Assembly (NCBI GenBank): GCA_031266095.1
Contig: JAISBR010000157.1
Span: 1-29,435, forward strand
Direction: 5' to 3'
Length of the DNA stretch: 29,435 nt
Origin: Treponema sp.
GTDB taxonomy: Bacteria > Spirochaetota > Spirochaetia > Treponematales > Breznakiellaceae
The position numbers and the translations under genes were made by a program. This document shows, one piece after another, positions 1 to 6,960 of the stretch. Each line of letters opens with the position of its first letter. Position 1 is the stretch's first letter. The notes under the pieces are model-generated. The model was not told where the DNA came from, searched no databases, and saw nothing but the letters and a program-made list of their open reading frames with translations.

Positions 1-609
1 GACCGGCCCGCCGCCCTGGTCATGCGAAATATTCGCCTCGTAAAAAGCGGGACCCGCGGGGTCCGTCCAGGAGAGCCTGACCGAATCAACGCCGGTGATC
101 ATGCCCACGAGGTTCGTAACGTCCGCCACAATCGGCGAGAGGATCACCATATAATTGACGGCGGCGCTCCGGTTGCCGCTTTTATCCACGGCAATAAAGT
201 GGTAATAGAGCGCCGTGCCCGACGTGCCGGACCCCATGAAGGTTTGCTTTCCCTTGCTTATCGACCCAACGACCGTACCGTTCCCGGCGCCGGTCCCAGC
301 CCATATCTCTATATGGTCAAGATCATCATCCGCGGGGTCCAGCCAGGTGAAGGCCACCGTGCCGCTCCCGGTAAGGGCCGCCAGGTGCGTAATAACCCCC
401 GGAGGCGTCGCATCCATCGAAAGGGGATTCAATCCCCCGCCGCCGGTATGACCGCCGCCGCTGCCGTACGGCCAATTGGGACTGCTGTACGGCGTGTCGC
501 ATCCGGCGAATAGCGCTGCCATCGCCGGCACAACTATCGCCGCCGCTAAAACCACCGGCGTGATAAGCGCCGCCGGAACCGCCTGTGTTACCGTTCTTTT
601 CCGTATCAT
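1..609 (-). CDS. Lipoprotein with Fn3-like module (3' end outside window)
   Basis: The reading frame opens with ATG at 609 and stays open to base 1, giving 203 codons, so the C-terminus lies beyond the window. An AAGGAG Shine-Dalgarno complement at 618-623 sits 8 nt before the ATG and fixes the start. The N-terminus is basic (MIRKRT), then a hydrophobic stretch, then LFAGC, a good lipobox with the lipidated Cys near residue 36, followed by a Gly/Ser/Pro-rich linker. From about residue 68 the sequence (PPGVITHLAAL, then TVAFTWLDPADDD) resembles a fibronectin type III-like beta-sandwich, and a second similar stretch begins near residue 160 (VTNLVGMITG, then VRLSWTDPA). This predicts a surface or periplasmic lipoprotein, perhaps adhesive; the function is inferred from the fold only. 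A 23-bp hairpin array ends about 70 bp upstream on the same strand and could lie in its leader. Confidence 0.75.
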   Translation of the reverse strand, partial: MIRKRTVTQAVPAALITPVVLAAAIVVPAMAALFAGCDTPYSSPNWPYGSGGGHTGGGGLNPLSMDATPPGVITHLAALTGSGTVAFTWLDPADDDLDHIEIWAGTGAGNGTVVGSISKGKQTFMGSGTSGTALYYHFIAVDKSGNRSAAVNYMVILSPIVADVTNLVGMITGVDSVRLSWTDPAGPAFYEANISHDQGGGPV

Positions 610-680
610 GTTCTTTGCTCCTTAATACCGCCCGCCAGCCTCCCGCTCCGGCGGGGCTTTGTTTGCATTACGCTCCGCCA

Positions 681-1163
681 CCGGCGGAAATTAATCTCTT
701 CGGTCGACGGAAATCACCGTCTTCCGTTGACGGAAACCACCGTCTTCCGTCAACGGAAATCACCATCTTCCGTCGACAGAAACTGCCATCTTCCGTCGAT
801 GGAAATCGCTATCTTCTGCCGACGGAAACCGGCGTCTTCCATACCCGGAACCAAGCCTCTTCTGTCGACGGAACTAAGCCTCTTCCGTACCCGGAACTAC
901 GCTTCTTCCGTCCACGGAACTAAGCCTCTTCCGCTGGCGGAAACCCCCATCTTCCGTCGACGGAAACCGCCATCTTCCGTCGACGGAAATCGTCATCTTC
1001 TGCCGGCGGAAATTGGCGTCTTCCGTACCCGGAACCAAGCCTCTTCTGTCGACGGAACTAAGCCTCTTCCGTACCCGGAACTAAGCCTCTTCCATCGAGG
1101 GAACTAAGCCTCTTCCGTCCACGGAAATCACCGTCTTCGGTCGACGGAAATTGGCCGCTTCCG
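681..1163 (-). repeat. 23-bp hairpin repeat array, block 1 (CGGAA/TTCCG arms)
   Basis: Twenty-one contiguous units of exactly 23 bp. Read on the minus strand each unit is a 5-nt arm (CGGAA, or the variants TGGAA, CAGAA, CCGAA), a 9-nt loop, a 5-nt arm (TTCCG), and a 4-nt linker (TCGA, TGGA, GGTA and others). The loop is often GAGGCTTAG, elsewhere variants such as GATGGCGGT. The arms pair, so each unit can fold as a small stem-loop, and the TCGA linkers create a second overlapping palindrome, TTCCGTCGACGGAA. The spacing never slips. Because 23 is not a multiple of 3, and TAG recurs in the loops, no sustained minus-strand reading frame exists. There are no unique spacers, so this is not CRISPR. 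Confidence 0.93.
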
Positions 1164-1416
1164 TATCCAGCCCTAAGGCCGGGAAGTATCCGTCCCTAAG
1201 GCTGGGAAGTACCCGTCCCTAAGGCTGGGAAGCACCCGTCCCTAACCGGGGAGCGTACCCGCTCCTAAGCGAGGGGCGTACCCGCTCCTAACCGGAGGGC
1301 GCACCCGCTCCTAACTGGAGGGCGTATCCGCCCCTAAGCAGGGAGCGCACCCACTCCTAAGCGGGGAGCGCAGCCGCCCCTAAGCGGGGGACGTACCCAC
1401 CCCGCGGCGGAGGCGG
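1164..1416 (-). repeat. 23-bp hairpin repeat array, block 2 (CTTCC and CGCYC arms)
   Basis: Eleven more units that continue the phase of block 1 without a gap. On the minus strand the arms change to CTTCC with GGACG (three units next to block 1, pairing incomplete) and then to CGCTC or CGCCC with GAGTG, GAGCG or GGGCG. The 9-nt loop here mostly ends GCTTAG, GGTTAG or CCTTAG, and the linker is GGTG or GGTA. The last unit (1394-1416) is decayed. The same CGCCC-type units occur in the opposite orientation at 17041-17126. The change of arm sequence with pairing largely kept suggests selection on structure, or a copying process that produces paired arms. Confidence 0.9.
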
Positions 1417-1457
1417 TACAAGTGGATCACGTCTTTCAGGATGCAACCAACGGTCAT
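1380..1457 (-). CDS. Possible 25-aa leader peptide running into the hairpin array
   Basis: An ATG at 1457 is preceded by a perfect AAGGAGG (complement at 1464-1470) with 6 nt spacing, one of the best ribosome-binding sites in the window. The frame encodes 25 residues beginning MTVGCILKDVIHLYRLRR and stops at a TAG inside the GCTTAG loop of the first regular array unit. The product resembles nothing I recognise. It could be a leader peptide whose translation ends at the array, or the stump of a gene overrun by repeats. The signal is the ribosome-binding site, not the protein, so this is a weak gene call. Confidence 0.3.
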   Translation of the reverse strand: MTVGCILKDVIHLYRLRRGVGTSPA

Positions 1458-1480
1458 GAGGGGCCTCCTTTAAAAAGAAA

Positions 1481-1535
1481 AATCAACAACCGAGCGGCAG
1501 AACCGCGGGGTATTAAACCTTCGCCGCGAATAAGC
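1481..1535 (+). repeat. Dispersed hairpin element, copy 1 (AATCAACAACC / GGTATTAAACC)
   Basis: AATCAACAACC is followed by a G+C hairpin (GCGG, 5-nt loop, CCGC), then GGGGTATTAAACC, TTC and CGAATAA. A second copy with the same flanks but a different hairpin stem lies at 7369-7424. Conserved flanks around a variable stem suggest a structured element. From memory it resembles hairpin-bearing ends of IS200/IS605-type transposons; that identity is inference. No transposase lies beside it. Confidence 0.6.
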
Positions 1536-1685
1536 GCCGCGACGCGGCCGTTGCAGCTATAGCGCGGGTGACGGGGCGTTCGATACCGCGTGTTTTGGGG
1601 GAACCGGCGCGTCGTGCCCGTTGGGACGTAGAATGAGGAAGTAAACCGTAAGAGGGAAACGATATTATTTACAGAATACGTGTAT

Positions 1686-1705
1686 GGGGGGGGGGGGGGG
1701 GGGGG
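1686..1705 (+). repeat. Poly-G tract, 20 G
   Basis: A pure run of 20 G follows an AT-rich stretch (1660-1685). Such tracts change length by slipped-strand mispairing. In Treponema pallidum, poly-G tracts near tpr promoters are known to vary and alter expression. Here the nearest good downstream gene starts at 2065, about 360 bp away, so the target of any phase variation is unclear. A frame of 123 codons crosses the run but looks like no known protein. Confidence 0.85.
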
Positions 1706-2002
1706 TGAGCATATTGGCGCGGGGACGGCTCAGGCCGGGGGGGAAGCCTTGAGAAAAAGCGTGTGTGTGGCCGCGCCCGGCGGCGTTCGTCCGTACCATA
1801 TAGTTAATTATAGCACCTATAGTACTAAAATACTAATATCATTTGAAATAAAATACAAGGATTCGCGAAAATTACTGCGGATTAATGAGCTCCGCGCGGC
1901 AAGCCCGGACCTGTGGTCCGGCAGGGTATGTTGTTCTCCCGCCGATAGCCTGGGTCCGGCCTTGAAACCCGCTCAAAATCGTGTAAATATGGTATTGACG
2001 GC
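1706..2002. other. Non-coding spacer with a GGACC/GGTCC hairpin
   Basis: No convincing gene is seen. The stretch 1800-1885 is far more AT-rich than its surroundings. A perfect 7-bp inverted repeat, CCGGACC and GGTCCGG with a 3-nt loop, lies at 1905-1921 and is not followed by a T-tract. A similar CGGACC/GGTCCG pair occurs inside the palindromic element at 10700-10844, so this may be a decayed copy of that element. Confidence 0.4.
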
Positions 2003-2036
2003 GGCTGTCCCAACACTACAGTTTTTGGAAAAGTCC
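2003..2036 (+). repeat. Remnant of the GGCTGTYYC...CAGTTTT palindromic element
   Basis: GGCTGTCCCAA, a short gap, then CTACAGTTTTTGG and AAAGTCC match the two halves of the dispersed palindrome found intact at 9979-10000 and 16611-16676, although the right half has decayed. It ends about 29 bp before the TTG start at 2065. Confidence 0.45.
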
Positions 2037-2064
2037 CGGTATACAAGCTGATCGGAGGTTCCCC

Positions 2065-2733
2065 TTGAACACAGCGAACATTCTTGCGGCCATAAGCCTC
2101 GCGCTCTGCTGTTTCTTCTTTTTGTATTTCCGCCGGTATATTAAACGCCGGACCGATGCCGGGGCACTCTTAGCCGAATACCGCACCGAGGTATACCGGC
2201 TTATCTCCGAGATAGACGCCGCTACCGATCGGGACGCCCAGCTGGTTGAGGAACGGATCAAAACCCTCAAAAGCCTATTGGACGATACGGACAAACGTAT
2301 CGCGGTTTACTTTCGGGAACTGGAACGCAGCCGCAGCGGTGAGGCCCTGTATACCAGCCTGGGCAGGGGTATCCGCGCCGCGCTGAATCCGCCGGTACAG
2401 GCCGTTCAACCGCCGTCCGGCCCGCTTGAAACAGCCCCCGCGCAGGCAAAGCCGCCTGAGTCCGGGGCCGCGGGCGAATCCCCGGCGCCTGAAATCCCGG
2501 CGAACGGGACCAGGCCCCGGCAGCCGGCAAAGGCAGGCAGGAAGCGGGCGTCCCTTCCCCCGGCGGCCTCCGCGGCAAAATCCCGGCTTAAGGAGCAAAT
2601 CGTGGAGCTGTCCGCTGCCGGCCTTCATCACGCCGAGATCGCCTCCCGGCTGGACATAAGTTTCACCGAAGTAGAACTGGCCCTGAGCCTCCTCGGACAT
2701 GGTAAAGCGCAGGATGTTAATGCGCAAGATTGA
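2065..2733 (+). CDS. Membrane-anchored protein with C-terminal HTH-like motif
   Basis: A TTG start is chosen because GGAGG (2054-2058) lies 6 nt upstream; the product is 222 residues. Residues 5-23 form one transmembrane helix with a short outer end. A charged, coiled-coil-prone helix follows (about 28-95, rich in Glu/Arg). Residues 110-165 are a Pro/Ala-rich linker. The last 50 residues (IVELSAAGLHHAEIASRLDI, then EVELALSLL) look like a helix-turn-helix of the DUF6115 kind, as in SwrB-like proteins of flagellar loci. The architecture of one membrane anchor, coiled coil and cytoplasmic HTH-like tail is clear; the family is a tentative match. It stands directly before infA with its own stop overlapping the infA promoter. 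Confidence 0.75.
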   Translation: MNTANILAAISLALCCFFFLYFRRYIKRRTDAGALLAEYRTEVYRLISEIDAATDRDAQLVEERIKTLKSLLDDTDKRIAVYFRELERSRSGEALYTSLGRGIRAALNPPVQAVQPPSGPLETAPAQAKPPESGAAGESPAPEIPANGTRPRQPAKAGRKRASLPPAASAAKSRLKEQIVELSAAGLHHAEIASRLDISFTEVELALSLLGHGKAQDVNAQD

Positions 2734-2758
2734 CAGAACCATGTCTTACCAGTACGAT
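2730..2758 (+). promoter_or_regulatory. Promoter for infA
   Basis: TTGACA (2730-2735), a 17-nt spacer and TACGAT (2753-2758). The -35 box overlaps the stop codon of the preceding gene, so infA can be transcribed independently. Confidence 0.6.
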
Positions 2759-2789
2759 TATAGAGAGAGCCTAACATGAAGGAGTCTAT

Positions 2790-3014
2790 GTGGCTAAAGA
2801 AGAAGCAATTGAGGTAGAAGGTATTGTCCGGGAAGCTCTTCCCAAAACGACGTTCCGGGTGGAGTTGGACAATCAGAAGGGACATATTATTCAGGCCTAC
2901 CTTTCCGGTAAAATGCGCAAGCACTATATTCGTATTGTTCCCGGCGATCGGGTCAAGATCGCCCTCTCCCCTTACGATTTAAGCAGAGGCCGGATCATCT
3001 ATCGTGAGCGATGA
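2790..3014 (+). CDS. infA: Translation initiation factor IF-1
   Basis: A 74-residue S1/OB-fold protein that binds the ribosomal A site of the 30S subunit during initiation together with IF-2 and IF-3. Length and sequence fit the family along their whole extent: the start [18 protein letters not shown], the strand [20 protein letters not shown], and the characteristic [20 protein letters not shown] with YDLSRGRI at the end. The start codon is GTG with AAGGAG (2779-2784) 5 nt upstream. It is a single gene here, not part of a ribosomal-protein operon. A separate promoter follows it, so it is probably transcribed alone. Confidence 0.97.
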   Translation: MAKEEAIEVEGIVREALPKTTFRVELDNQKGHIIQAYLSGKMRKHYIRIVPGDRVKIALSPYDLSRGRIIYRER

Positions 3015-3037
3015 ATCCCAATCCTTCCCTTTTCCTT

Positions 3038-3066
3038 TTGTACTTTCTTGTATATTATAGTATAAA
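3038..3066 (+). promoter_or_regulatory. Promoter for the HPt / HD-GYP pair
   Basis: TTGTAC (3038-3043), a 17-nt spacer and TATAAA (3061-3066), about 26 bp before the ATG at 3093, with GGGGAG as ribosome-binding site. Confidence 0.65.
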
Positions 3067-3092
3067 CACGCGTTAACGGGGAGCTTTCTGTT

Positions 3093-3437
3093 ATGGCTGA
3101 AGAAGTAACATATGTTGACTTTGACGAGGGTGTCAAGCGGGTAATGAACAATGCCAAGTTCTATGTTAAAATGCTTGCCAAGTTCAAAGCCGATACCAAG
3201 CTGGACGATATTGAGGCGGCCCTGAAGGGGGAGGACCTGGAAAAGGCCCAGACCGAGGTCCACAAGATAAAGGGACTTGCCGCGAATCTGTCGCTTTCGG
3301 AACTGTACAAGCAGACCCTGGAACTGGAAGACCAGATCAAGGCCAAGGCGGTGGAACCCAATAAGTTAGAAACGGTGAAGACCGTGTTTGCCCAAACTCT
3401 CCAAGAGCTTGATAAGGTTATAGCGCAAAATGGCTGA
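3093..3437 (+). CDS. Stand-alone HPt phosphotransfer protein
   Basis: A 114-residue all-helical protein carrying the histidine phosphotransfer signature: His57 in the context EVHKIKGLAANLSL, matching HxxKGxxxxL. Such proteins shuttle phosphate between a hybrid or CheA-type kinase and response regulators. It has no kinase or receiver domain of its own. The next gene, a receiver/HD-GYP protein, overlaps it by 8 bases, so the two are translationally coupled and are a likely donor-acceptor pair. The kinase that feeds it is not adjacent; the CheA encoded at 12188-14539 has its own HPt. Start at ATG 3093 with GGGGAG upstream. The domain call is firm; the pairing is inference. Confidence 0.88.
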   Translation: MAEEVTYVDFDEGVKRVMNNAKFYVKMLAKFKADTKLDDIEAALKGEDLEKAQTEVHKIKGLAANLSLSELYKQTLELEDQIKAKAVEPNKLETVKTVFAQTLQELDKVIAQNG

Positions 3438-4488
3438 CAAGATCCCGACAGTTCTCGTTGTTGATGATGTTGATATGAATGTTATGATCCTCGAAGAGAT
3501 ACTAAAAAATGATTACCGTATAATGACCGCCGGCAACGGTAAAGAGGCCCTGGCAAAGCTGCAAGCCGCCTTTGAACTTCCCAAGCTTATCCTGTTGGAC
3601 GTGATGATGCCCGAAATGAACGGCCGCCAGATGTTCGAGATCATGAAAGCCGACAAAGCCTTTAAACGGATACCGGTTATTTTCATCACCGCCGAAAACG
3701 ATTCCGAGAGCGAGCTTTTAGCCGCGGGCGCGGTGGATTTTATCAATAAGCCTTTCCTGCCGGAAATTGTTAAACTCCGGGTCAAAAACCAGATTGAGCT
3801 AAAAAACTACAGCGACAGTCTTGAGATAATGGTGGCCGAAAAAACCGCCGAAGCTACCAAGACCCTGGACAATGCCCTGCAGGGTCTGGCAAACGTTATT
3901 GAACACCGGGACCTGGAATCGGGTGAACATGTCAAACGCACCCAGCTCTTTGTGGAAACGCTGATGGATTATCTTATCATGAGTAATTCGGTGTACGCTG
4001 ATGAACTGCTGGAACTCAAGCCTGACATTATCGTGAAATCCATGGCCCTTCACGATGTCGGTAAAATAGCCATCCCCGACCGGATTCTCCTCAAGCCCGG
4101 CAAGCTGGACCCTGACGAATATGAGATCATGAAAACCCATACCACCAGAGGCAAAGAGATCATTGGCGAACTGGGGGATGTGAATTCGTCTCTGTACCTC
4201 AAGCACTGTGAAGACATCTGTTACGGACACCACGAGCGCTGGAACGGCAAAGGCTATCCCCGCGGGCTCGAAGGAGATGAGATTCCGCTGGCGGCGAGGG
4301 TCGCCTCTCTGGCCGATGTCTACGATGCCCTGGTCTGCGCACGGGTCTACAAGGCAGCTATGCGCTATGAGGACGCGATAGAAATAATCATCGAAGGCGG
4401 CAAGAATGGTCAGTTTGATCCGATCATTGCCGGCGCGGTGGTGGAGATTCAGGACCGGTTCAAGGAAATTTCCCAGATATATAAATGA
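3430..4488 (+). CDS. Response regulator with HD-GYP phosphodiesterase output
   Basis: 352 residues. An N-terminal receiver domain (about 5-122) has the acidic pair in VVDDVD, phospho-acceptor Asp57 (LILLDVMMPEMNG), Thr87 and Lys107 (NKPF). A helical linker (125-150) joins an HD-GYP domain (about 150-345) with H208-D209 in HDVGKIAIPD, His in GHHERWNGKGYP, and the GYP triplet at 275-277. HD-GYP enzymes hydrolyse cyclic-di-GMP to pGpG or GMP at a di- or tri-iron centre; these metal ligands are present. The segment after the GYP motif (DALVCARVYKAAM) departs from the usual TSxRPYRxA. The start overlaps the HPt gene, suggesting that phosphorelay input controls second-messenger breakdown and so motility or attachment. 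Confidence 0.92.
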   Translation: MADKIPTVLVVDDVDMNVMILEEILKNDYRIMTAGNGKEALAKLQAAFELPKLILLDVMMPEMNGRQMFEIMKADKAFKRIPVIFITAENDSESELLAAGAVDFINKPFLPEIVKLRVKNQIELKNYSDSLEIMVAEKTAEATKTLDNALQGLANVIEHRDLESGEHVKRTQLFVETLMDYLIMSNSVYADELLELKPDIIVKSMALHDVGKIAIPDRILLKPGKLDPDEYEIMKTHTTRGKEIIGELGDVNSSLYLKHCEDICYGHHERWNGKGYPRGLEGDEIPLAARVASLADVYDALVCARVYKAAMRYEDAIEIIIEGGKNGQFDPIIAGAVVEIQDRFKEISQIYK

Positions 4489-4581
4489 GGCGGTTAACTC
4501 CTGGCCGTCCTGCGGGAAATGTCTGTATCAACAAAAAGTATTTTGTCCCTACTCACGCTCTATTATAGTGGCATAAAGGGC

Positions 4582-4610
4582 TTGACGGTATTATGAGCAT
4601 TGTATAGGAT
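4582..4610 (+). promoter_or_regulatory. tRNA-Pro promoter
   Basis: TTGACG (4582-4587), 17 nt, TAGGAT (4605-4610). The tRNA starts 11 bp later. The same two hexamers at the same spacing precede tRNA-Gly at 7241-7269. Confidence 0.75.
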
Positions 4611-4621
4611 TGAAAAATCAC

Positions 4622-4695
4622 CGGGAAGTAGGTTAGTTGGCTATACCGCCAGGTTCGGGACTTGGAGGTCGCGGGTTCAAATCCCGCCTTCCCGA
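4622..4695 (+). tRNA. tRNA-Pro (anticodon CGG)
   Basis: A full cloverleaf: acceptor CGGGAAG with CTTCCCG, a D arm with only three strong pairs (GGT with ACC), anticodon stem CCAGG/CTTGG with loop TTCGGGA, a 5-nt variable loop, and T stem GCGGG/CCCGC around TTCAAAT. The anticodon at 4656-4658 reads CGG and decodes CCG; G37 is the usual tRNA-Pro base. The discriminator is A; CCA is not encoded. Confidence 0.93.
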
Positions 4696-4705
4696 TATAA
4701 GCCTC

Positions 4706-4729
4706 AAGGGACATTTTGTGTCTCCTTGC
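4706..4729 (+). terminator. Hairpin after tRNA-Pro
   Basis: CAAGG-ACA pairs imperfectly with TGT-CCTTG around a short T-rich loop, 10 bp after the tRNA. No T-tract follows, so this may be a processing or weak termination structure. Confidence 0.35.
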
Positions 4730-4853
4730 AGAGAGTATCCGCCGCCGTCAATTCCCGCATACTGATAAGGACTATCCCCAAAATTAATGCTATTGTGTTC
4801 CACTTGCTGGTCCCCGGCGGATAATGACAAAGGCGAAGGGAAATACGGTTTCA

Positions 4854-4882
4854 TTGCTTTATCGATAGAGGTGTGATAAAAT
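4854..4882 (+). promoter_or_regulatory. Promoter for the ASKHA/ferredoxin gene
   Basis: TTGCTT (4854-4859), a 17-nt spacer and TAAAAT (4877-4882), 27 bp before the TTG start at 4910. No riboswitch-like fold is evident in the leader. Confidence 0.5.
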
Positions 4883-4909
4883 AGGGGCACACGGACATCA
4901 GGGGGACCC

Positions 4910-6697
4910 TTGGCAGCTATAACCGTCATTGCCGGCGAAAATAAAGTGCAGAAAATCAGCGTCCCGGCGAAGACCGGCCTGTTCATGGCGCTCCGTTCCG
5001 CCGGGGTCTACCTTCCCGCCATCTGCGGCGGGCGGGGCACGTGTGGGAAGTGTCGGCTCAGGGTAAAAGCCGGAGGGCTACCGGTCTCCGCCGCCGACGA
5101 AGCTTGTTTTTCCCGGGCGGAGCTGAGCGAGGGCTGGCGTCTTGCCTGTACCGCCTTCCCCGCAGGGGATATTACGGTGCAAATTCCCGAAAGTGGGGAA
5201 GGACAGTTCTCCGCGCTTGACAGCTTTGAACAGACTGAACCCGTGCCCTGTCGATCCGGCGAAATGTTTAACCTCCAAAAAAGTCCTCAAAGTTTCGCTG
5301 TCCAGCTTGCGGACGCAGGCCTCACCGACGACGGCAGCCTGCCTGATGGCGGCCCACCAGGCCGGGGTATCTTGTTTTCAGAGTTACGGGAAATCGCAAA
5401 ACTGGCCGGCCCAACGCCGGAGGGAGGCTTTTACCTATACCGTGACCGGGGCAGGATCATCCGTGTCGGCGCCGGCGCCGAACCCCTCTACGCCGCCGCC
5501 ATTGACATAGGCACCACTACCCTCGGCTTTGTCCTTGCGGATATGCGGACCGGCAATATCGCCGGCCGTTTTTCGGCGGTGAACAGGCAGAGGGAATTCG
5601 GCGGTGACGTGATTTCCCGGATTCAGCGGGCCAACAACGGTGATCTTCCCCTGCTGAGCCGCTGCGTGCGGAAACAAATCGCTGAGGGAATCGCCGCCCT
5701 CTGTGCGGAATCGGCGGTGGAGGCCCGCGATCTCTGCAAAATCGCCATTACGGGTAACACTGCTATGCTCCACCTGCTGCTGGGACTGAGCTGCGAAACG
5801 CTGGGAAAAACACCGTTTACGCCCATAACCCTGGATACGGTTTTTCTGAACTATCGGGAAATTTTTGAAGGTGAGCCGTCATCCCTTTCGGTTCCGTTCT
5901 GCGAAACAACGGTTCTGCCGGGCATCTCCACCTATGTGGGGGCGGATATTGCCTCGGGGCTGCTCTTCGCTGAACTGTATAAAAGCGAGGCGGCGGCGTT
6001 TATGGACATAGGAACTAATGGCGAAATAGCCCTTGCCCATAACGGGAAGATCCTCTGTACCGCTACCGCTGCGGGTCCCGCCTTTGAGGGGGGAAATATC
6101 CTCTGGGGAACCGGCAGTGTGCCCGGCGCGATTTCCGGGGTCCAGTTCAGGGACGGCGTCTTTGAGGTGGACGCTATTGGAAACAAGCCCCCCGTGGGTA
6201 TCTGCGGTTCCGGTGTGGTGGATATGGTGTACCAGGGTCTCAAGCACGGGTACATCCAGCCATCGGGCAGGTTCAGCGAAAAAGTGCAGAGAAACGAAAT
6301 TGTGCTCGCCACAGCCCCCGACGGCCGGGACATTGTGTTCTGTCAGAAAGATGTACGGGAATTGCAGCTGGGAAAAAGCGCTATCCGTTCCGGCTTTGAC
6401 GCCCTCCTCAATTATGCGGGTCTTGGCTATGATGACATACAAACCCTGTACATCGCCGGCGGTTTCGGTTTTAACCTCAACATGGAAAGCGCCGCCGGTA
6501 TCGGCCTGATCCCCCAAGCGCTGCTTCCCAAGGTTCTGCTCATCGGAAACAGCGCCCTGGGCGGCACGGTCAAGTACCTCCTCAATTCGGAACATGATGA
6601 AACGCTTCGCCTGATAATCGAAAAATCAGAGGCATTCAGCCTTCCGGAGGACAAGTATTTCAACGCCAACTTTATCAGCAATATTAATTTCGAATAA
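4910..6697 (+). CDS. Ferredoxin-ASKHA corrinoid reductive activator-like protein (DUF4445)
   Basis: 595 residues with two parts. The N-terminal 2Fe-2S ferredoxin domain (about 1-90) has Cys39, Cys45 and Cys48 in CGGRGTCGKC and Cys80 in WRLAC. From residue 190 an ASKHA-type ATPase region begins (AAIDIGTTTLGFVLAD), with GEIALAHNGKI, AGPAFEGGNI and a late IAGGFGFNLNM motif. This matches the RACo/RamA family, which uses ATP to drive electron transfer that restores Co(I) in inactivated corrinoid proteins, supporting methyl transfer in acetogenesis or methylotrophy. RACo of the CO dehydrogenase/acetyl-CoA synthase pathway has this layout. The start is TTG at 4910, chosen by promoter and domain length. 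No corrinoid protein or methyltransferase is adjacent, so the partner is unknown. Confidence 0.88.
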   Translation: MAAITVIAGENKVQKISVPAKTGLFMALRSAGVYLPAICGGRGTCGKCRLRVKAGGLPVSAADEACFSRAELSEGWRLACTAFPAGDITVQIPESGEGQFSALDSFEQTEPVPCRSGEMFNLQKSPQSFAVQLADAGLTDDGSLPDGGPPGRGILFSELREIAKLAGPTPEGGFYLYRDRGRIIRVGAGAEPLYAAAIDIGTTTLGFVLADMRTGNIAGRFSAVNRQREFGGDVISRIQRANNGDLPLLSRCVRKQIAEGIAALCAESAVEARDLCKIAITGNTAMLHLLLGLSCETLGKTPFTPITLDTVFLNYREIFEGEPSSLSVPFCETTVLPGISTYVGADIASGLLFAELYKSEAAAFMDIGTNGEIALAHNGKILCTATAAGPAFEGGNILWGTGSVPGAISGVQFRDGVFEVDAIGNKPPVGICGSGVVDMVYQGLKHGYIQPSGRFSEKVQRNEIVLATAPDGRDIVFCQKDVRELQLGKSAIRSGFDALLNYAGLGYDDIQTLYIAGGFGFNLNMESAAGIGLIPQALLPKVLLIGNSALGGTVKYLLNSEHDETLRLIIEKSEAFSLPEDKYFNANFISNINFE

Positions 6698-6714
6698 CCA
6701 CGGGGGAGGAGAAA

Positions 6715-6960
6715 ATGAAAAATTACGAGCGGATTCGAGAGATCCTCAATTTCTGCAACAACAGCAGAATGAGGGATGTGGATATTCAGGAAATTGAGAT
6801 TGGCGATATTGACACCGATGTAAAACAGTTCTGTAGCGGGAAAAAGGTCAATTGTGAAAAATTTGACAAAAAAAACGGGAGCGTGATATTCGATATCAGC
6901 GTTGACGGGCTGAACCAGCGGGTAACTTACATAGAGCTTGCGGCAACGAAAGCTCCTTAG
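6715..6960 (+). CDS. Small hypothetical protein downstream of the reductive activator
   Basis: 81 residues, acidic, with three cysteines (14, 40, 47) and no signal peptide or membrane segment. It starts 17 bp after the preceding stop with a GGGGGAGGAG ribosome-binding site, so the two genes are almost certainly one transcript. The C-terminal half (VIFDISVDGLNQRVTYIEL) looks like beta strands. I do not recognise the family. The neighbourhood suggests a role with the corrinoid activator, for example as an assembly or regulatory partner; that is guesswork from position. Confidence 0.75.
   Translation: MKNYERIREILNFCNNSRMRDVDIQEIEIGDIDTDVKQFCSGKKVNCEKFDKKNGSVIFDISVDGLNQRVTYIELAATKAP

Noticed and set aside
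585..1107. Two overlapping plus-strand frames with repeated SSVDG and KPLPYPEL peptides
   Set aside because: They are the 23-bp hairpin array read in different frames; the period is not a multiple of 3, so every frame yields the same kind of repeat. No ribosome-binding site or domain supports a protein.
681..1416. CRISPR array
   Set aside because: Units are contiguous with 4-nt linkers and no unique spacers, and no cas gene is in the window.
1680..2051. 123-codon frame beginning with poly-Gly from the G-run
   Set aside because: No family resemblance, uneven composition, and no ribosome-binding site; kept only as a possible phase-variation context.
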